From: Ryuthela nishihirai
Lineage: Eukaryota > Arthropoda > Arachnida > Araneae > Heptathelidae
Reading direction: 5' to 3'
DNA: 64,000 nt
Assembly: GCA_038380435.1 (NCBI GenBank)
Contig: JAWZYU010000001.1
Span: 19,836,001 to 19,900,000, forward strand
The notes beneath the pieces were generated by a model that saw nothing but the letters and a program-made list of their open reading frames with translations, was not told the DNA's origin and ran no database searches. Both the position numbers and the translations under genes were made by a program. Of this stretch, positions 1-9,572 are shown one piece after another (position 1 is the stretch's first letter; every line of letters begins with the position of its first letter).

Positions 1-907
1 TACTTTGAAACACAATGCATTGCATACCTTGAGTTATTTTACTCCCCCCATTGTTCCCCCTTTCAGCTACGCATAAAAAGAGAGATGTAAAACAAGCTTA
101 TTTTAGGAAAACCTGATGAATAAAAGAAATTAAATTTTATATTAATTGAAAGGAAATTTCTTCCCAAATGCTATAATATTTACCTGAAACATGATTTTTA
201 TTTCTTTTAATGATTCTTTTCAGTGTTTTAGAATTTAAAACATGTGCCACCATTATACAAGGTGACTTGGATTGCTCACACATTAATGAGATTTTCTATT
301 GTTTTTATGAAATGGAGAAACACTTCTAAGCTGCTTTTTTTTACTAAACATTGTGAATTTTTTTTTTCTTGGGTGTTGAATTTTGGGGATTCAGCATTGG
401 GAAAGACTTCAAACTCGTTAGTCTGATTCCCTAAAATAATGCAAAAAAAAAAATCGTGATTATTGGGATGTACTTTTTTCAGTTCTTCATCGATGAAGAT
501 ACAGCCATTTCCATTTTTAAAAATATACATAATAGTTCTAATATTTCACAATTAATATTTACATATAAATAAAAACTCTCAATGATTATCTTATGTGCAG
601 CTAGCAGGAATGATTCCATAACTAATAAATAATTAGTACATGCAGCTATTTCGGTATTGTTTAATAACCATGATAAATGCTGTTACAAAATTTCAAAATC
701 TCAAGTCACAAGGAGTGCTACTCAACTATCAGGTGGAACACACATGCAAAAATGTCCTCTGGGTGTAACTTATTGCAGTTCACACCTTTCCCTTTTGAAT
801 ACCATATATATCTCTAACCTTAAAATCATTCTTTGTACACTAACACAAAGTTGATCTAGAGTAGGTAGTATTTTAAAAGATATTTACCAGTTATAGTATA
901 GGTTGAC
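1..907. other. AT-rich sequence with no recognisable gene
   Basis: Short open frames here have no recognisable domain and low-complexity composition. I see no ADAM10 exon, RNA gene or transposon coding region. The stretch ends where the large inverted repeat begins. Confidence 0.6.
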
Positions 908-1335
908 TGGTACATCAGCGATGGAGTTCGTTTCAGCACTGGCAGTTTCCCCCAGCCGAATTCTGTTCTTGTAGATATCATAGCCTCCATTGCTTACCAG
1001 TCCTTGTTTAAAGCACAGTTTGTGATGTTTCTGTTAGCTTGCAAAATGCTATTATATAAGGCACAAGATGGATGATCCTTTACCATTGTGTTTTTCATAA
1101 TTCTTTAACATATGCATTCTTCTGTCCAGATGTTAACTGACATTATTCATCTTCAGAGTAATTTGAAGAGCAATAGCTTTTTGTGCTTAAACTGGGATGG
1201 TATTAACCTCTGTGCACTTCCCCAAGACTTAGACCTTAAAAATAAAAAAGAGAAAGAACTCTTTGCACATTAACGTTAAAACATTAAAAACATTTTAAAA
1301 GACCGTGCAGGCTCCATGATGTCACAGAGCAATAA

Positions 1336-1369
1336 GTTTCACCATATTTCCTTGTCATGGCTTCCTCAG
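1336..1369 (-). ncRNA. Hammerhead-ribozyme-like motif, left arm
   Basis: On the minus strand CTGAGGA (1363-1369) is followed by a GCCAT/ATGGT stem and GAAAC (1336-1340). This is the order of the hammerhead core CUGANGA, stem II, GAAA. A TATATAA box lies about 30 bases upstream (1400-1406). The GUC expected for cleavage in the right-arm copy is changed here (GAGCC), so this copy is probably inactive. PLEs are known to carry hammerhead motifs in their terminal repeats; assignment here is inference from primary sequence. Confidence 0.3.
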
Positions 1370-1624
1370 GCTCACCCCCTTGACAGCTGATTCTTTCGCT
1401 TATATACCCGTCTTACCAGTTTCGTCATCAGCAACGTAATCTTGTGTATTTGTACACATGCATGTTGCAGATGTAATAGAAGATTCCAATCCGAAGGTAG
1501 GGGTGAAATGTATGTATTACATATTTTGTTTAGATTCGTATGTATTGGTAATTTCTCTGCATAATGAAGTTGAAATTTGGATTTTGGAGCTGTTATGGGT
1601 GTGAAATCAATTTCCTCTATTTTT

Positions 1625-1911
1625 TTTGTTCCCCGCCCTGCCCACGGTCAGTAGGGGACACCTATGGGCTTGGAAAGACCGCCGCCCGTCGGATGGCGTG
1701 TTAAGCCGTGGTCCCGTGTGTGGGAGAGTCATACCCTGTGCACGTTAAAGAATACGCTGGATGGCCTTGACGGGAGGCTACCATCTGTCTCCCAACAGCT
1801 ATTCCAGTGGGTCCCCTCCTCCAACCTTCTCTGAGCCTTCGGGGTCCATGTGACCTGGCCATTTAGCCCATGGTGTGCAAAACAGTGCCGCTCAGAGGTA
1901 AAACAACCCAA
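1625..1911 (+). mobile_element. SINE copy, 5'-truncated, with 11-bp target-site duplication
   Basis: This matches the body and tail of the tRNA-headed SINE at 14399-14783, from the GCCCTGCCCACGG segment to the AAAACAACCCAACC tail. It lacks the tRNA-like head. An 11-bp duplication, CCTCTATTTTT, flanks it at 1614-1624 and 1912-1922. The matching site in the right arm (about 2793-2803) is unoccupied, so the SINE inserted after the palindrome formed. Confidence 0.85.
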
Positions 1912-3010
1912 CCTCTATTTTTAAATTATTATTTAATATAGTTTGTGCAAATGCTGTATTCAAATTACCTTTTATTATATTTTTTTGATGTTTCCGCTTT
2001 CTAATATATTTTCATAATGTTTTTCCTATGTACTTATATTTTCCTTGTAATATTTTTAAGATGTCGGGGATGGTAATCTCGTAAACTCTTCCTGTAGGAA
2101 CTTGTTTGTCTCTGCCTTTTATTGTCAAATTTTTAATAGTGTGCGTTACAGTGGTAGGTAATGTATTTTTTAAGGATATTTTCCATGGTTTTTGTTACGT
2201 TCTTAGTATATGGGAAGCTGTATGCATATTTTTCTTTGGGTTTTTCTTGATTTGCTCTTGTGAATATTGTTGTACTTTAAATTTTGCATTTCTTTCCCAT
2301 CTATTTAAATTTTGTTGGGAATATCCCGCTTCACCTGCTTTTTTTTCGATATATTCTTATTCTTTTCGTAATGATATTTTTTTCAGAACAATATTTGTAT
2401 GCTCAAATGAAATGAGGAAAAATACTCGCTTTTACACACAAAAATGTTCAAAACTAACACCAAATCAAGAAAAACCCAAAGAAAAATATGCATACAGCTT
2501 CCCGTATACTAAGAACGTAACAAAAACCATGGAAAATATCCTTAAAAAATACATTACCTACCACTGTAACCCGCACTATTAAAAATTTGACAATAAAAGA
2601 CAGAGACAAACAAGTTCCTACAGGAGGTGTTTACGAGATTACCATCCCCGACCTCTTAAAAATATTACAACGAAAATATAAGTACATAAGGAAAAATGTA
2701 CAGAAAATATATTAGAAAGCAGAAACATCAAAAAATATAATAAAAGGTAATTTGAATACAGCATTTGCATAAACTATATTAAATAATAATTTAAAAATAG
2801 AGAAAATTGATTTCACACCCATAACAGCTCCAAAATCCAAATTTCAACTTCATTATGCAGAGAAATTACCAATAGACACGAATCTAAACAAAATATGTAA
2901 TACATACATTTCACCCTTACCTTCGGATTGGAATCTTCTATTACATCAGCAACATGCATGTGTACAAATACACAAGATTACGTTGCTGATGATGAAACTG
3001 GTAAGACGGG

Positions 3011-3017
3011 TATATAA
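3011..3017 (+). promoter_or_regulatory. TATA box of the Penelope-like element
   Basis: TATATAA in the right arm is mirrored on the minus strand at 1400-1406 in the left arm. Its position just upstream of the hammerhead-like motif and about 500 bp before the PLE reading frame suggests an internal PLE promoter. This is inferred from sequence only. Confidence 0.4.
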
Positions 3018-3049
3018 GCGAAGGAATCAGCTGTCAAGGGGGGGTGAGC

Positions 3050-3109
3050 CTGAGGAAGCCATGACAAGGAAATATGGTGAAACTTATTGCTCTGTGACAT
3101 CATGGAGTC
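3050..3109 (+). ncRNA. Hammerhead-ribozyme-like motif, right arm
   Basis: CTGAGGA (3050-3056), a possible 5-bp stem GCCAT (3058-3062) with ATGGT (3074-3078), GAAAC (3079-3083) and a downstream GTC (3107-3109) follow the hammerhead core order. One extra A sits between the core and stem II, and stem I is weak, so this may be degenerate. It begins 33 bases after a TATATAA box, so an RNA started from that box would carry it at its 5' end. Confidence 0.35.
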
Positions 3110-3509
3110 CTTTTCACAGTCCTTTTAAAATGTTTTTAATGTTTTAACGTTAATGTGCAAAGAGTTCTTTCTCTTTTTTATTTTTAAGATCTAAGTCTTG
3201 GGGAAGTGCACAGAGGGTTAATACCATCCCAGTTTAAGCACAAAAAGCTATTGCTCTTCAAATTACTCTGAAGATGAATAATGTCAGTTAACATCTGGAT
3301 AGAAGAATGCATATGTTAAAGAAAAACACAATGGCAAAGGATCATCCATCTTGTGCCTCATATTATAGCATTTTGCAAGCTAACAGAAACATCACAAACT
3401 GTGCTTTAAACAAGGACTGGTAAGCAATGGAGGCTATGATATCTACAAGAACAGAATTCTGCTGGGGGAAACTGCCAGTGCTGAAACGAACTCCATCGCT
3501 GATGTACCA

Positions 3510-4390
3510 AGAGTGCCTTCCATTTGTCAGGCATGATGAATATTTGCTCAGTGCAAAATGCATAAAGATAACATCTCATTCAGCCTTTAGTGTATGAAAG
3601 ATCCTCTCCAACATTTTTACCAGAAAAGAACTTTTCCAAATTTCTATCCAGATTTATTTGTGATGAACACCCTCTTTCCATTAGATCTACAGCAGAATTT
3701 CTCAACATAGCCCAGCATCTGTCCTTTCCTTCCAACAGCAAATTAGTCACACTTGATGTTGTCTCCTTGTTCTGGAAAGGCCGTCGTCCTTTGAATGGGA
3801 AGTTAAGCCGTGGCCCCATGTGTGGGAGAGCCATACCCTGTGCACATTAAATAATATGCTGGATGGCCTTGACGGGAGGTTACTATCTGTCTCCCAACAG
3901 CTATTCCAGTGGGTCCCCTCCCCCAACCTCTTCTGAGTCTTCGGGGTCCATGTGACCTGGCCATTTAGCCCATGGTGTGCAAAAAAGTGCTGCTTAGAGG
4001 TAAAACAACTCAACCCTGTTTCCTTGTTTCCATATACTACAATTTTTGATGCTGTTATTTCAAACAAAAATCATTGAAGTGCAAATATTTTCCCTACCTG
4101 ATGTTAATGCCATTCATGAAGCAGTAAAACTTGTCACTGAAAACAACTACTTCCAGTTTGTCAACAAAATCTACCGGCAAAATTCAGAGTCCCCCTTGGG
4201 CTCACCCCTTTCCAGCATCCTGTCCAAAATCGTTCTACAAGATCTCAAAACCAAATTATTCAGCTCGCTTACAGTTTTGCCTGTTTTCTAGTGTTGCTGT
4301 TTTGATATATTTTTAATTTGGAAATGACAGTGAAGAGTAATTAAACAGCTCATTAATGGAAGCTAACCATATCTATCCCACAATTAAAAG
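3510..4390 (+). pseudogene. Penelope-like element reverse transcriptase fragment (copy 1)
   Basis: The frame at 3590-3770 reads into SNSKLVTLDVVSLF, the PLE form of the RT motif around the first catalytic aspartate. After the SINE (3772-4017) it resumes at 4046 with NNYFQFVNKIYRQ and SPLGSPLSSILSKIVLQDL, the G-P-M-G-S-P-type finger/palm motif of PLE RTs. A degraded DDIFLIW box is near 4300. Frameshifts and the SINE disable it. At about 4391 the sequence switches to an oppositely oriented PLE 3' end, so the GIY-YIG half of this copy is missing. Confidence 0.8.
3772..4017 (+). mobile_element. SINE copy inserted in the Penelope RT
   Basis: This is the body and tail of the window's SINE family, starting at the CTGGAAAGGCCG segment and ending CAACTCAACCC. 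It is flanked by an imperfect 11-bp duplication, GTCTCCTTGTT (3761-3771) and GTTTCCTTGTT (4018-4028). It interrupts the PLE RT just after the DVVSLF motif. The older palindrome-borne PLE was therefore already in place when the SINE arrived. Confidence 0.85.
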
Positions 4391-5305
4391 GACCTTCTTG
4401 CTCAGAAATTAATAAAAAAAACTTTAAATTCTTTATTGTTGAGCAATAAAATTTTTAGTTTATCCTTCAGGCTATTTACACGTTAAAAGTTTTTAGGAGA
4501 AAACTCTGAAACTTTTCGGAGCAAGGATAGCACTCGGTCTTCAGTGAAGTGACACTATCTGGTGATGTTAAGGCTGTTTAGAGCTTCTTTCCACATGTTG
4601 TGAAAGGCAATTCCAGTGTCTTGGTTGCAGGTGGGAATGGGCAAGGTCATTATTTCAATAACCTCGTGGACCTACAGTTCTGTAGAAAGTGGATGCATCT
4701 GCAAGCAGTGTGGCATGCTCCCAGTCTATTGTTACCATATGTTGTACTGCTAGTTTGGCAGCAACCATCATTAGCTTGTTTTGGCTGACATTTGTTTGAT
4801 CCTCTGCAAAACTCTCTTGTAAAGAATGTGTGGTTTTTCCGATGTAGTAGACAATGGATTTATCTGGCAAATGTAAGGGAAATTGGTATATGGTCGATTT
4901 TTGAAATAGGCTAAATTTGTCTCTGTCCCTTTCGATAATTTTCTTCAAATTGGAGCTGGGCTGAAAACAATTTTGATATTTTGGGCTCTGAGTAACTTGT
5001 GGACTGATTTGCATAGGCCAGGAACATAAGATATAGGTCCAGCAAAGGTTTCATGTTCGGAGTCAGTGATTGGTAGAAGAATCGAATCTCTTGTTTTTGT
5101 TTCTATATTTATTAATTAGCTTTTCTGCTGTTGTTGAGTTGTAGCAATGGAATAGATGTTTTGAATTTATTTTTTAAGCAGCTGCTTGTTTGAAGATAAT
5201 GATAAAGGCCCTATGAGTGAGGGAATGGAAGGCTGCAATTTTGTACGCCCCATAGGGTGCATGAGTCCACGCGTGTAACTGAGGGGACATACGTGAGCTT
5301 TTGGT
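4391..5305 (-). pseudogene. Penelope-like element 3' half: GIY-YIG endonuclease and 3' UTR (copy 2)
   Basis: The minus-strand frame at 5014-4655 contains IVYYIGKTTHSLQESF, the YIG part of the GIY-YIG nuclease domain, followed by a basic and histidine-containing stretch. PLEs carry this domain C-terminal to the RT to nick the target. The connecting region between RT and nuclease extends to about 5305. The PLE 3' UTR runs from about 4650 down to 4391 and matches the 3' ends at 7140-7320 and 8890-9120. The RT core is absent, and frameshifts occur in the connecting region. Confidence 0.8.
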
Positions 5306-5405
5306 CTGAATTTTCTCCTAAGAACTTTTAACATGCAAATAGTTTGAAGGATAAACTTAAAATTTTGTTGCTCAACAACAGAGAATTTTAAGTTATTTTT
5401 AATTT
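5306..5405 (+). mobile_element. Penelope-like 3' UTR fragment
   Basis: About 100 bases match, in + orientation, the PLE 3' UTR seen at 7235-7325 and 9000-9090. They lie between two minus-strand PLE pieces, so this is a separate or rearranged fragment. It has no coding capacity. Confidence 0.65.
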
Positions 5406-5921
5406 TAGTATGCTGATGTTGTCAAGGCTCCTGTGTCATCTTTTTGGATGAAAACATCTAAATGGGGATGGCACTGCTATTTTCCTCCTCCTTTGTAAAA
5501 TGTATTGTAGGGTAGATATTGTTGGCAGAATTAATCAGGCAGTTTAATTCCTAATTGCTGCCATTCCAAATTAAAAATATATCATCGACATAGCGACACC
5601 AGAAGATGGGTAAAATTGCTGCAGAGTTGAATAACTTTGTTTCAAGATCTTGAAGGACAATCTCAGATAGGATGCCCAAAAGAGATGAGCCCATGGGGGC
5701 CCCTGAATCATGCCTGTAGATTTGGTTATTGAACAGGAAATGGTTGTTTTTGGTGACAAGTTTTAGAGCTTCATGAGTGGTGTTGATTTCAGGAAGGGAA
5801 AATTTTGTGCGCAATAATTTTTGCCTGAAATAACATGACAGCATCAAAAACTGGAGTGGATGGAAATAAGGAGATTATGTCAAGGGTGACTAATTTGCTG
5901 TTGGGAGGAATGGACAGATCC
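5406..5921 (-). pseudogene. Penelope-like RT core, left arm of second palindrome (copy 3)
   Basis: The minus-strand frame 5847-5551 encodes HYDSG-type RT core motifs: NNHFLFNNQIYRHDSG, then APMGSSLLGILSEIVLQDLETK and the catalytic box RYVDDIFLIW. The piece is the reverse complement of 5985-6500. It covers only the RT palm; neither the N-terminal RT region nor the GIY-YIG domain is attached. The frame is open across the palm but lacks a full gene. Confidence 0.8.
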
Positions 5922-6500
5922 TTGAGTCTGTTGAGAAACTCCACTGTTGATTGAACTCAAGTTGGGAGGACTGGACAGATTCAACGATCTGTCCATTCCT
6001 TCTGATAGCAAATTAGTCACCCTTGACATAATCTCCTTATTTTCATCCACTCCAGTTTTTGATGCTGTCATGTTATTTCAGACAAAAATTATTGCGCAAA
6101 AAATTTTCCCTTCCTGAAATCAACACCACTCATGAAGCTCTAAAACTGTCACCAAAAACAACCATTTCCAGTTCAATAACCAAATCTACAGGCATGATTC
6201 AGGGCCCCCATGGGCTCATCTCTTTTGGGCATCCTATCTGAGATTGTCCTTCAAGATCTTGAAACAAAGTTATTCAACTCTGCAGCAATTTTACCCATCT
6301 TCTGGTGTCGCTATGTCGATGATATATTTTTAATTTGGAATGGCAGCAATTAGGAATTAAACTGCCTGATTAATTCTGCCAACAATATCTACCCTACAAT
6401 ACATTTTACAAAGGAGGAGGAAAATAGCAGTGCCATCCCCATTTAGATGTTTTCATCCAAAGAGATGACGCAGGAGCATTGACTATGTCAGTATACCGAA
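5406..6500. repeat. Second palindrome: two Penelope RT copies head to head
   Basis: Arms 5406-5921 and 5985-6500 (516 bp each) are near-identical reverse complements around a 63-bp spacer. Both arms encode PLE RT palm sequence. The right arm continues into the rest of a PLE, while the left arm stops at a 3' UTR fragment. Head-to-head PLE copies are a recurrent PLE arrangement; this could also have arisen by rearrangement. Confidence 0.85.
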
Positions 6501-7325
6501 AGCCCACTTACATCCCCTCTGTCATACGTGCAGACTCATGCATCTACGAAAAGGCAAGGGAATGGAAGGTACAAATTTGCAGCCTTCCATTCCCTCATCC
6601 ATAGGGCCTTCACTATAACTTCAAACGAGTAGTTGCTTAAAAAATAAATTCGAAACATCCATTCCATTGCTGCATTCCATGGGTATAACCCAATAACAAT
6701 AGAAAAGATAATCAATAAATATAGAAATGAAAGTATAAGAGATACGAATCTTCTCCCAATCACTGACTCTGAATGTAAAACCTTTCCCGGACCTATGTTA
6801 CTCAGACCCCAAAATATCAAAATTGTTTTGAGCTCAACTTGAAGAAAATTATCGAAAGGGACAGAGACAAATTTAGTCTACTTCAAAAATTGGGCATATA
6901 CTGATTTTCCTTACATTTGCCAGATAATTCCGTTGTCTACTGCATTGGAAAAACCATACATTTTTTACAAGAGAGGTTTGCAGGGCATCAGACAGATGTC
7001 AGCCAAAACAAGCTAATGATGGCCGCTGCTGAGCTTAACAGTACAGCACTCGACAACAATAGAATGGGAGCACGCCAAACTGCTTGCTGCATCCACTTTC
7101 TATGGAAGCATAGTCCATGAGGCTATTGAAATAATGACCTCGCCTGTGCCCACCTGCAACTGAGACACTGGAATTGCCCTAACATCACCACATAGTGTCC
7201 CTTCACTGAAGATAGAGCATTTTTGCTGAAAAGCTTCTGAGTTTTCTCCTAAAAATTTTAACATGCAAATAGTTTAAAGGAAACTTTAAAATTTTGTTGC
7301 TAAATGACAGAGAATTTTAAGTGTC
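5985..7325 (+). pseudogene. Penelope-like element, RT palm to 3' end (copy 4)
   Basis: Sequence starting at SKLVTLDIISLF (about 6008) runs through the RT palm, with YVDDIFLIW near 6310. It continues through TSVYRKPT-type connecting sequence (about 6485-6540) to a GIY-YIG remnant (6917-7120: SVVYCIGKTIHFLQERF). It ends with the PLE 3' UTR at about 7325. Several frameshifts break it, for example after ALKL at 6148. The order RT then GIY-YIG is diagnostic for Penelope-like elements. The N-terminal third is missing, and the left boundary is the palindrome centre. Confidence 0.8.
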
Positions 7326-7400
7326 TATCCCATTATACATTTTACAAAGGAGAAAGAAAATAGCAATACCATTTCCCTCCCACAGGGGGACTGATTTCTG
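7321..7400 (+). pseudogene. Short Penelope RT fragment
   Basis: About 80 bases resemble the IYPTIHFTKEEENSSAI segment downstream of the PLE catalytic box (compare 6390-6450). The fragment abuts the 3' end of the preceding copy, suggesting tandem insertion with 5' truncation. It is too short to be certain. Confidence 0.45.
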
Positions 7401-8364
7401 TGCCAAGGAAGTCCTTTTTGCTGCCGTATCCAAGGTCTCATTCATTTTCAAGAAACTATACAAGATCAAGGTTTTTTGCTGCAAAGCAAAGAAACTGCAA
7501 AAAATCAATAATAATCAAACATTTGTAAGATTGATAATTTAGGGAAATTAAATATACAGAAATGAAAATGAAGGTTTAAATATAAAAGTATAAACAGTAA
7601 CTGGATGCATGATGAATTTATCCAAAGTGTGAGAACAACACTCATTGTAACTATCCACTTTGAAGCCACTTGACTACCACATGTACCAGCAATTAACTAG
7701 GTCACAGCACCTGGCTCTGCTGTCTCCTGTGATGTTGCAGGCAATTTCACAATAACAAGTTCTGATCTTGCCCTGGCTTATAGTTTCGATTTGAAGAGTT
7801 GGAACCACACATAGACTGCTAGGATAAATGATAAAAATAATTCTAGGAATACTGAAATAGGTTTAAGGCAAAAAAAGAGTAGTGTAAAACGGGAAAAAAA
7901 GCGGAGGTAAGGACTTCATATTTGCTTCCAAAGTCTTCCATTTTTTACTTTAGCAGTTTTTTTTTTAATTTCCAGGAGATTTTCAGAATTTTAAGAAAAA
8001 AATTTATTGTTAATAGTTAAAATAAAACTTGTGAGCTTAAATCAGGGGGTTGCTTCAGCATAGAGTAGCATTAACAAACAAATTGATATATCATATAGTG
8101 CTTTTAAGAAATAGCAATCAGATGGCTTTAACAAATTATTTATATTGTAATTTAATAAAATATGCATCAAATAAAAAAGAAAATATTATTTTTTAAGCTT
8201 GAGTGATATATATATATATAAATTTTTATAAGATATATGTAAAAATTTTCAAATGGCAATTCCTATTTTTAAAAAATTTCAAGTTTTTGGTTGTGAACAG
8301 ATGTCTTGGGCCTCTCATTTCAGATTCTGTCAACATCGGTGTTTGTTAAGCACTCTGGAAGGGT
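7401..8364. other. AT-rich sequence with no recognisable gene
   Basis: I see no domain-bearing frame. A (TA)n run lies at about 8203-8220. No match to the repeats recognised elsewhere in the window was noticed. Confidence 0.55.
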
Positions 8365-9125
8365 TAATAGTGGAAATGAGAACAGAACAAATTAATCTCT
8401 CCTCCCAATCACTGAAACACAGATGTAATCTTTGTCAGATTACTTTTTTACATTCCTGTTCTGTGTGAATCAGTCTGCAATTTTCTCGGAGCTCAACAAG
8501 TTAATATTATTTTCAGCCAGCTCCAAATCTGAAGAAATGTATAAAACGGGACAGAGACAAATATAGTCTCCTTCAAAAATTGCATGTTTTTAGATAAAAT
8601 GATCCAAATACGGTGTGTTTAGATATCCCTTTCATTTCCCCAATAATTCTGTTATTCATTATGTAGAAAAAAATATTCACTCTGTACAGGAGAGATTTAC
8701 AGAGAATCAGACAGATGTCAGTGAAAACCAATGACTGGTGCTTCTGAGCTCGTAATTCACCATGCACCTACCGTAGACTAGGAGCATGCCAGGCTGCTAT
8801 TATGTTCATCAATATACTACAGACCCATTGTCTACAAGGCTATTGAGATGACCTCATGCATCCCCACCTGCAGCTCAGACATTGGAATCACTCTTCACGA
8901 CATGTGAAAGGAAGTTTTAAATAGTGCTAACATCGCTGTATAGGGTCAATTCACTGGAGATTGAGTGTTGCCCTAGCTCTGAAAAGCTTTTGAGATAGCT
9001 CCTGAAAACATTTTAATAAGCAAAATGATTTGAAGAATAAACTTAAAAACTTTTATTGCTCAGTAACAGAGAACTTTTAGTTATTATATAAAAATTATTT
9101 TCTGAGCAAGGTCTTTTAATTGTAA
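8365..9125 (+). pseudogene. Decayed Penelope-like 3' half (copy 5)
   Basis: This aligns by eye with the connecting region, GIY-YIG region and 3' UTR of copy 4. Shared landmarks include CTCCCAATCACTGA (8402), GGGACAGAGACAAAT (8550) and the terminal UTR (9000-9125). The nuclease frame is destroyed by stops and frameshifts. It lies on the + strand, like copies 1 and 4. Confidence 0.65.
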
Positions 9126-9432
9126 ATGAAAGTAAGGAATTTTGTATGAACCATAAGTGTAACATTTGAAGCTAATTTTTTTGCATATTGCCAAAGACAT
9201 AAAAAAAACTCATAGGGTGGAAAATTATCTCAGACCACATGGATTCCACTTCTGACTGGATTTACATTATTTGTTAAAGTTAATTACCATTTGCTGTTCA
9301 CAACAGATAAAATACATTTAAGATAGCTAAGTTTTCACCACTATCAGCAAGTAATCTGTCTGACAGCTTAATAATTCTGAGTCAATATAGATGGTATGTT
9401 CTGAAAAAGTTTTTTTTTTTGACAACCAGAAA
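9126..9432. other. Unassigned spacer between Penelope and RTE-like elements
   Basis: I see nothing recognisable in this stretch. It ends in a T-rich run (about 9409-9420) just before an RTE-like 5' UTR fragment. Confidence 0.5.
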
Positions 9433-9572
9433 TGGCATAGTCAAATTCTCCATTGGAGGAAGTCTTCCAGTGTAGATAGATGGCTTCAGCCTTTAATGGT
9501 GGGGGAATGGGTCTTTGCCCCATGCCTGCGATTAGGGGGCTGTTTGATATTGTTGCCATTCCCTCTCTCAAT

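Larger units (their letters stand above)
908..3509. repeat. Large inverted repeat (palindrome) at the 5' side of a Penelope-like element
   Basis: The left arm (908-2254) and right arm (2461-3509) are reverse complements with only scattered differences. They are separated by a 206-bp spacer. The left arm is longer only because it contains a 287-bp SINE plus its duplication; without these the arms are about 1,046 and 1,049 bp. Each arm holds a TATATAA box and a hammerhead-like motif pointing away from the centre. The right arm runs directly into PLE reverse-transcriptase coding sequence at 3510, so the arms are probably PLE 5' (pseudo-LTR) sequence in head-to-head copies. No PLE coding sequence is recognisable left of 908. 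The outer coordinates are good to a few bases. Confidence 0.85.

Noticed and set aside
2106..2582. 158-codon open frame across the palindrome centre
   Set aside because: It reads from one arm into the complement of the other, has no domain and is AT-rich. It is a by-product of the palindrome.
4655..7120. Group I intron homing endonuclease (GIY-YIG)
   Set aside because: The domain follows a Penelope-type RT and shares a 3' UTR with other PLE copies.
8203..8220. TA microsatellite as a CRISPR-like or origin repeat
   Set aside because: Simple repeat without spacers; no such array occurs anywhere in the window.
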